NCBI GenBank assembly: GCA_900551345.1
Contig: URVP01000089.1
Span: 1-6,217, forward strand
DNA: 6,217 nt
Source: an uncultured Eubacteriales bacterium
Lineage (GTDB): Bacteria; Bacillota; Clostridia; Monoglobales; UMGS1388
Direction: 5' to 3'
Under the pieces are notes generated by a model. That model had not been told where the DNA came from. It did not search any database and saw only the letters and a list, made by a program, of their open reading frames with translations. Shown here in pieces: positions 4,625-6,217 of this stretch (within the stretch, counting starts at the first letter, position 1; every line of letters starts with the position of its first letter). Both the position numbers and the translations under genes were made by a program.

Positions 4625-6217
4625 TTAACTACTCATATACGGAATGCTGATTAACTGATTTAGGTTATCAATGTCCCACATAAATACCTTTATTATATTT
4701 CCCTCTTTATAAGGAACAGGCTGAGATAATGTAATTGTTTCGCCAGTTTTTACATCATCCATTATGATAAGATTTTGAAGGGTAGAACCTTCATATACTG
4801 CAACAACAAGATCAGCTGTTACCCCCACACTTTGTGCGTTATGTATATTAACGGCGATAACAAAACCATTGTTGCATACCGGATGTATAAACTGCGCATC
4901 ATTCTCCATGTTTATATGCAAAAGTGGATGATTTCCTTCGGCATTTCTTGCAACAAATTTAACTGCATCTGCACATGTATTTCCTTCACCGTTTGCAATC
5001 ATTTTTACATATCCGTCCGTGCCGGCATTCATTTTGTATGTCCCGATATATGTCCATATGCCGCCATTATACTTTTGGTTTATATACTTTGAAGTATCTA
5101 CGCCATCTGCATATACAATCTCAAGAGGAACACTTTCAGGGCGATCTGAGGATGATACCCATCTGATATATATATCATACTCATCTTCCTGCTCTATATT
5201 CGGCGTCCATTTTGCCCATCTATCGCTGTCAGGCGAATCAGTCCCGTCAGTAACATAATCACTGCCGTAATACTGACTTCCGGAGGATGCGGTTTTCCAT
5301 GAAGATCCATCGGTATAAAATTCAGAATCACTGTTATCAATTATATATGTATCTTTTCCATACTCGTAATTATCTTCTCCTGTTAAATCAAAAACAGCCG
5401 TATAACTTTCTCCGGTCTTTTTGCCCATATATACAGACATTTTAATTGTAGGCGCAACCTGATACACTATTATATTAGAATCAGTAGTAATAATGCGATT
5501 TGCACTTGTATCAAGTTCAATATTCATCCAGCCCGAATTTGTGCGTGCCGGGTCGGATACTGCAATTGAAAGCGTACCATTTTCTTCATGGGTAATTACA
5601 GCGCCATGAGTATCAGATGTGATTCCTCCTACACTTTTTTCCCCATCTGTCCAGAAGTTTACACCGATAATATTATTCTTATTTTCGTAAACTGCCTGTA
5701 CTTGTTCATTATTTGCCAGTACGCTTATGTCAGGATTATCAGCATATGCTTTGGTCTGTTCATCGTTCTTATCAGGCAGAATTACATACTCATATGTATC
5801 ATTTTCCGGATTTGCACCGTGATTAATCCACATGGTGGCATAGTCAGCCGTATATGTTACATTGTTTGTTGAAGAAGAAACATTCTTCCATGTGCCTTTT
5901 CTCTGCTCTTTAAGTGCATTAATTACGGCAGTATCCGGAAAATAATAACCAATATCAGCATGCTCTCCTTCAATAGACGCCCAGCTTACATTAGAAAACT
6001 GCTCCTGATCCCCTGTTTTTTCAATACCGTTGATTCTGAATATATCTTCATCAGAGGAAAGTTTTCTATTCTCTACAATTGTTTCTACATCTATGCCATC
6101 GCTGCTGCTTATATCACTGCCCAGGCAAACAATTTCATCATCAAACAGAAAATAAGATTTTTTTGCTTCAAGAGTCTGACCTATACTTTTAAGCTGCATG
6201 CCGGTAACGCCATACTT
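4625..6217 (-). CDS. Polysaccharide lyase family 8 protein, C-terminal part (5' end beyond window)
   Basis: Extracellular lyase of the hyaluronate/chondroitin AC/xanthan lyase family, which cleaves uronic-acid-containing polysaccharides by beta-elimination. 530 residues are visible and the frame stays open to the right edge. Numbering from the first visible residue: the central PL8 beta-sandwich (1 to about 205) has the hallmark KSYFLFDDEIVCLG at 20-33 and INHGANPENDTYEYVILP at 131-148. The Lyase_8 C-terminal domain is at about 213-278 (GTLSIAVSDPARTN at its start). A golvesin-like module follows at about 291-422 (YIIDNSDSEF; then SQYYGSDYV, WAKWTPNI and ADAVKFV). The Ig-like C-terminal module is at about 430-530, with DLVVAVYEG and KVFMWDIDNL. 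The Met at 6199 is internal, because the family motif context continues upstream of it. The catalytic alpha/alpha-toroid with the Asn-His-Tyr residues and the signal peptide are expected off-window, so activity and substrate cannot be judged. No LPXTG, SLH or dockerin is seen at the C-terminus. Confidence 0.93.
   Translation of the reverse strand, partial: KYGVTGMQLKSIGQTLEAKKSYFLFDDEIVCLGSDISSSDGIDVETIVENRKLSSDEDIFRINGIEKTGDQEQFSNVSWASIEGEHADIGYYFPDTAVINALKEQRKGTWKNVSSSTNNVTYTADYATMWINHGANPENDTYEYVILPDKNDEQTKAYADNPDISVLANNEQVQAVYENKNNIIGVNFWTDGEKSVGGITSDTHGAVITHEENGTLSIAVSDPARTNSGWMNIELDTSANRIITTDSNIIVYQVAPTIKMSVYMGKKTGESYTAVFDLTGEDNYEYGKDTYIIDNSDSEFYTDGSSWKTASSGSQYYGSDYVTDGTDSPDSDRWAKWTPNIEQEDEYDIYIRWVSSSDRPESVPLEIVYADGVDTSKYINQKYNGGIWTYIGTYKMNAGTDGYVKMIANGEGNTCADAVKFVARNAEGNHPLLHINMENDAQFIHPVCNNGFVIAVNIHNAQSVGVTADLVVAVYEGSTLQNLIIMDDVKTGETITLSQPVPYKEGNIIKVFMWDIDNLNQLISIPYMSS

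Noticed and set aside
5588..5872. 94-codon plus-strand frame rich in Ile, Cys and Tyr that looks like a membrane protein
   Set aside because: It is antisense to the central PL8 domain, which is strongly supported; the hydrophobic look comes from reading Asp/Asn/Thr codons on the wrong strand.
6197..6199. ATG as the start of the lyase gene
   Set aside because: The frame stays open to the window edge (codons for KYGVTG precede it) and the position falls inside the conserved central PL8 domain, so the Met is internal.

Overview
The window looks like a chromosomal piece of an endospore-forming member of the Clostridia (Firmicutes). The evidence is the front part of the spoIIIA sporulation operon, a near-consensus sigma-E-type promoter, AT-rich DNA with AGGAGG-type ribosome binding sites, and secreted polysaccharide-active proteins of the kind common in gut or plant-matter clostridia. 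Genus cannot be assigned from the sequence alone.

Left half (1-2977, minus strand): spoIIIAA, spoIIIAB, spoIIIAC, spoIIIAD and spoIIIAE in the canonical order, tightly packed (gaps of 2 and 12 nt, two 4-nt stop/start overlaps). SpoIIIAE runs off the left edge, and spoIIIAF-AG-AH would be expected beyond it. These proteins form the mother-cell half of the SpoIIIA-SpoIIQ channel (feeding tube) across the forespore membranes: AA is the cytosolic ATPase, AB is a type II secretion F-like membrane protein, and AC, AD and AE are polytopic membrane proteins. A sigma-E-like promoter lies just upstream of spoIIIAA and predicts a very short leader.

Middle (2978-3150): a 173-bp divergent spacer. Its left side carries the sigma-E-like promoter facing left. 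Its right side carries a textbook sigma-A promoter (TTGACA, 17 bp, TATATT with an extended -10) facing right, plus a strong ribosome binding site. A small inverted repeat sits between the two.

Right half (3151-6217): two secreted carbohydrate-active-type genes point at each other. The plus-strand gene encodes a 459-residue exported protein with no visible catalytic domain: two tandem golvesin/xanthan-lyase-associated beta-sandwich-like modules and a C-terminal Ig-like module. The minus-strand gene is the C-terminal part of a family 8 polysaccharide lyase (hyaluronate/chondroitin/xanthan lyase type) that carries one golvesin-like module and ends in the same type of C-terminal module. Its catalytic alpha-helical domain lies beyond the right edge. 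The genes converge on one shared hairpin terminator. Shared modules and adjacency suggest that they act on the same polysaccharide outside the cell, one cutting and one binding; this is inference.

Most of the window is ordinary. The less described parts are the non-catalytic 459-residue protein and the C-terminal module it shares with the lyase. No RNA genes, CRISPR arrays, insertion sequences or prophage features were seen, and there is no gene-free stretch over 300 bases.
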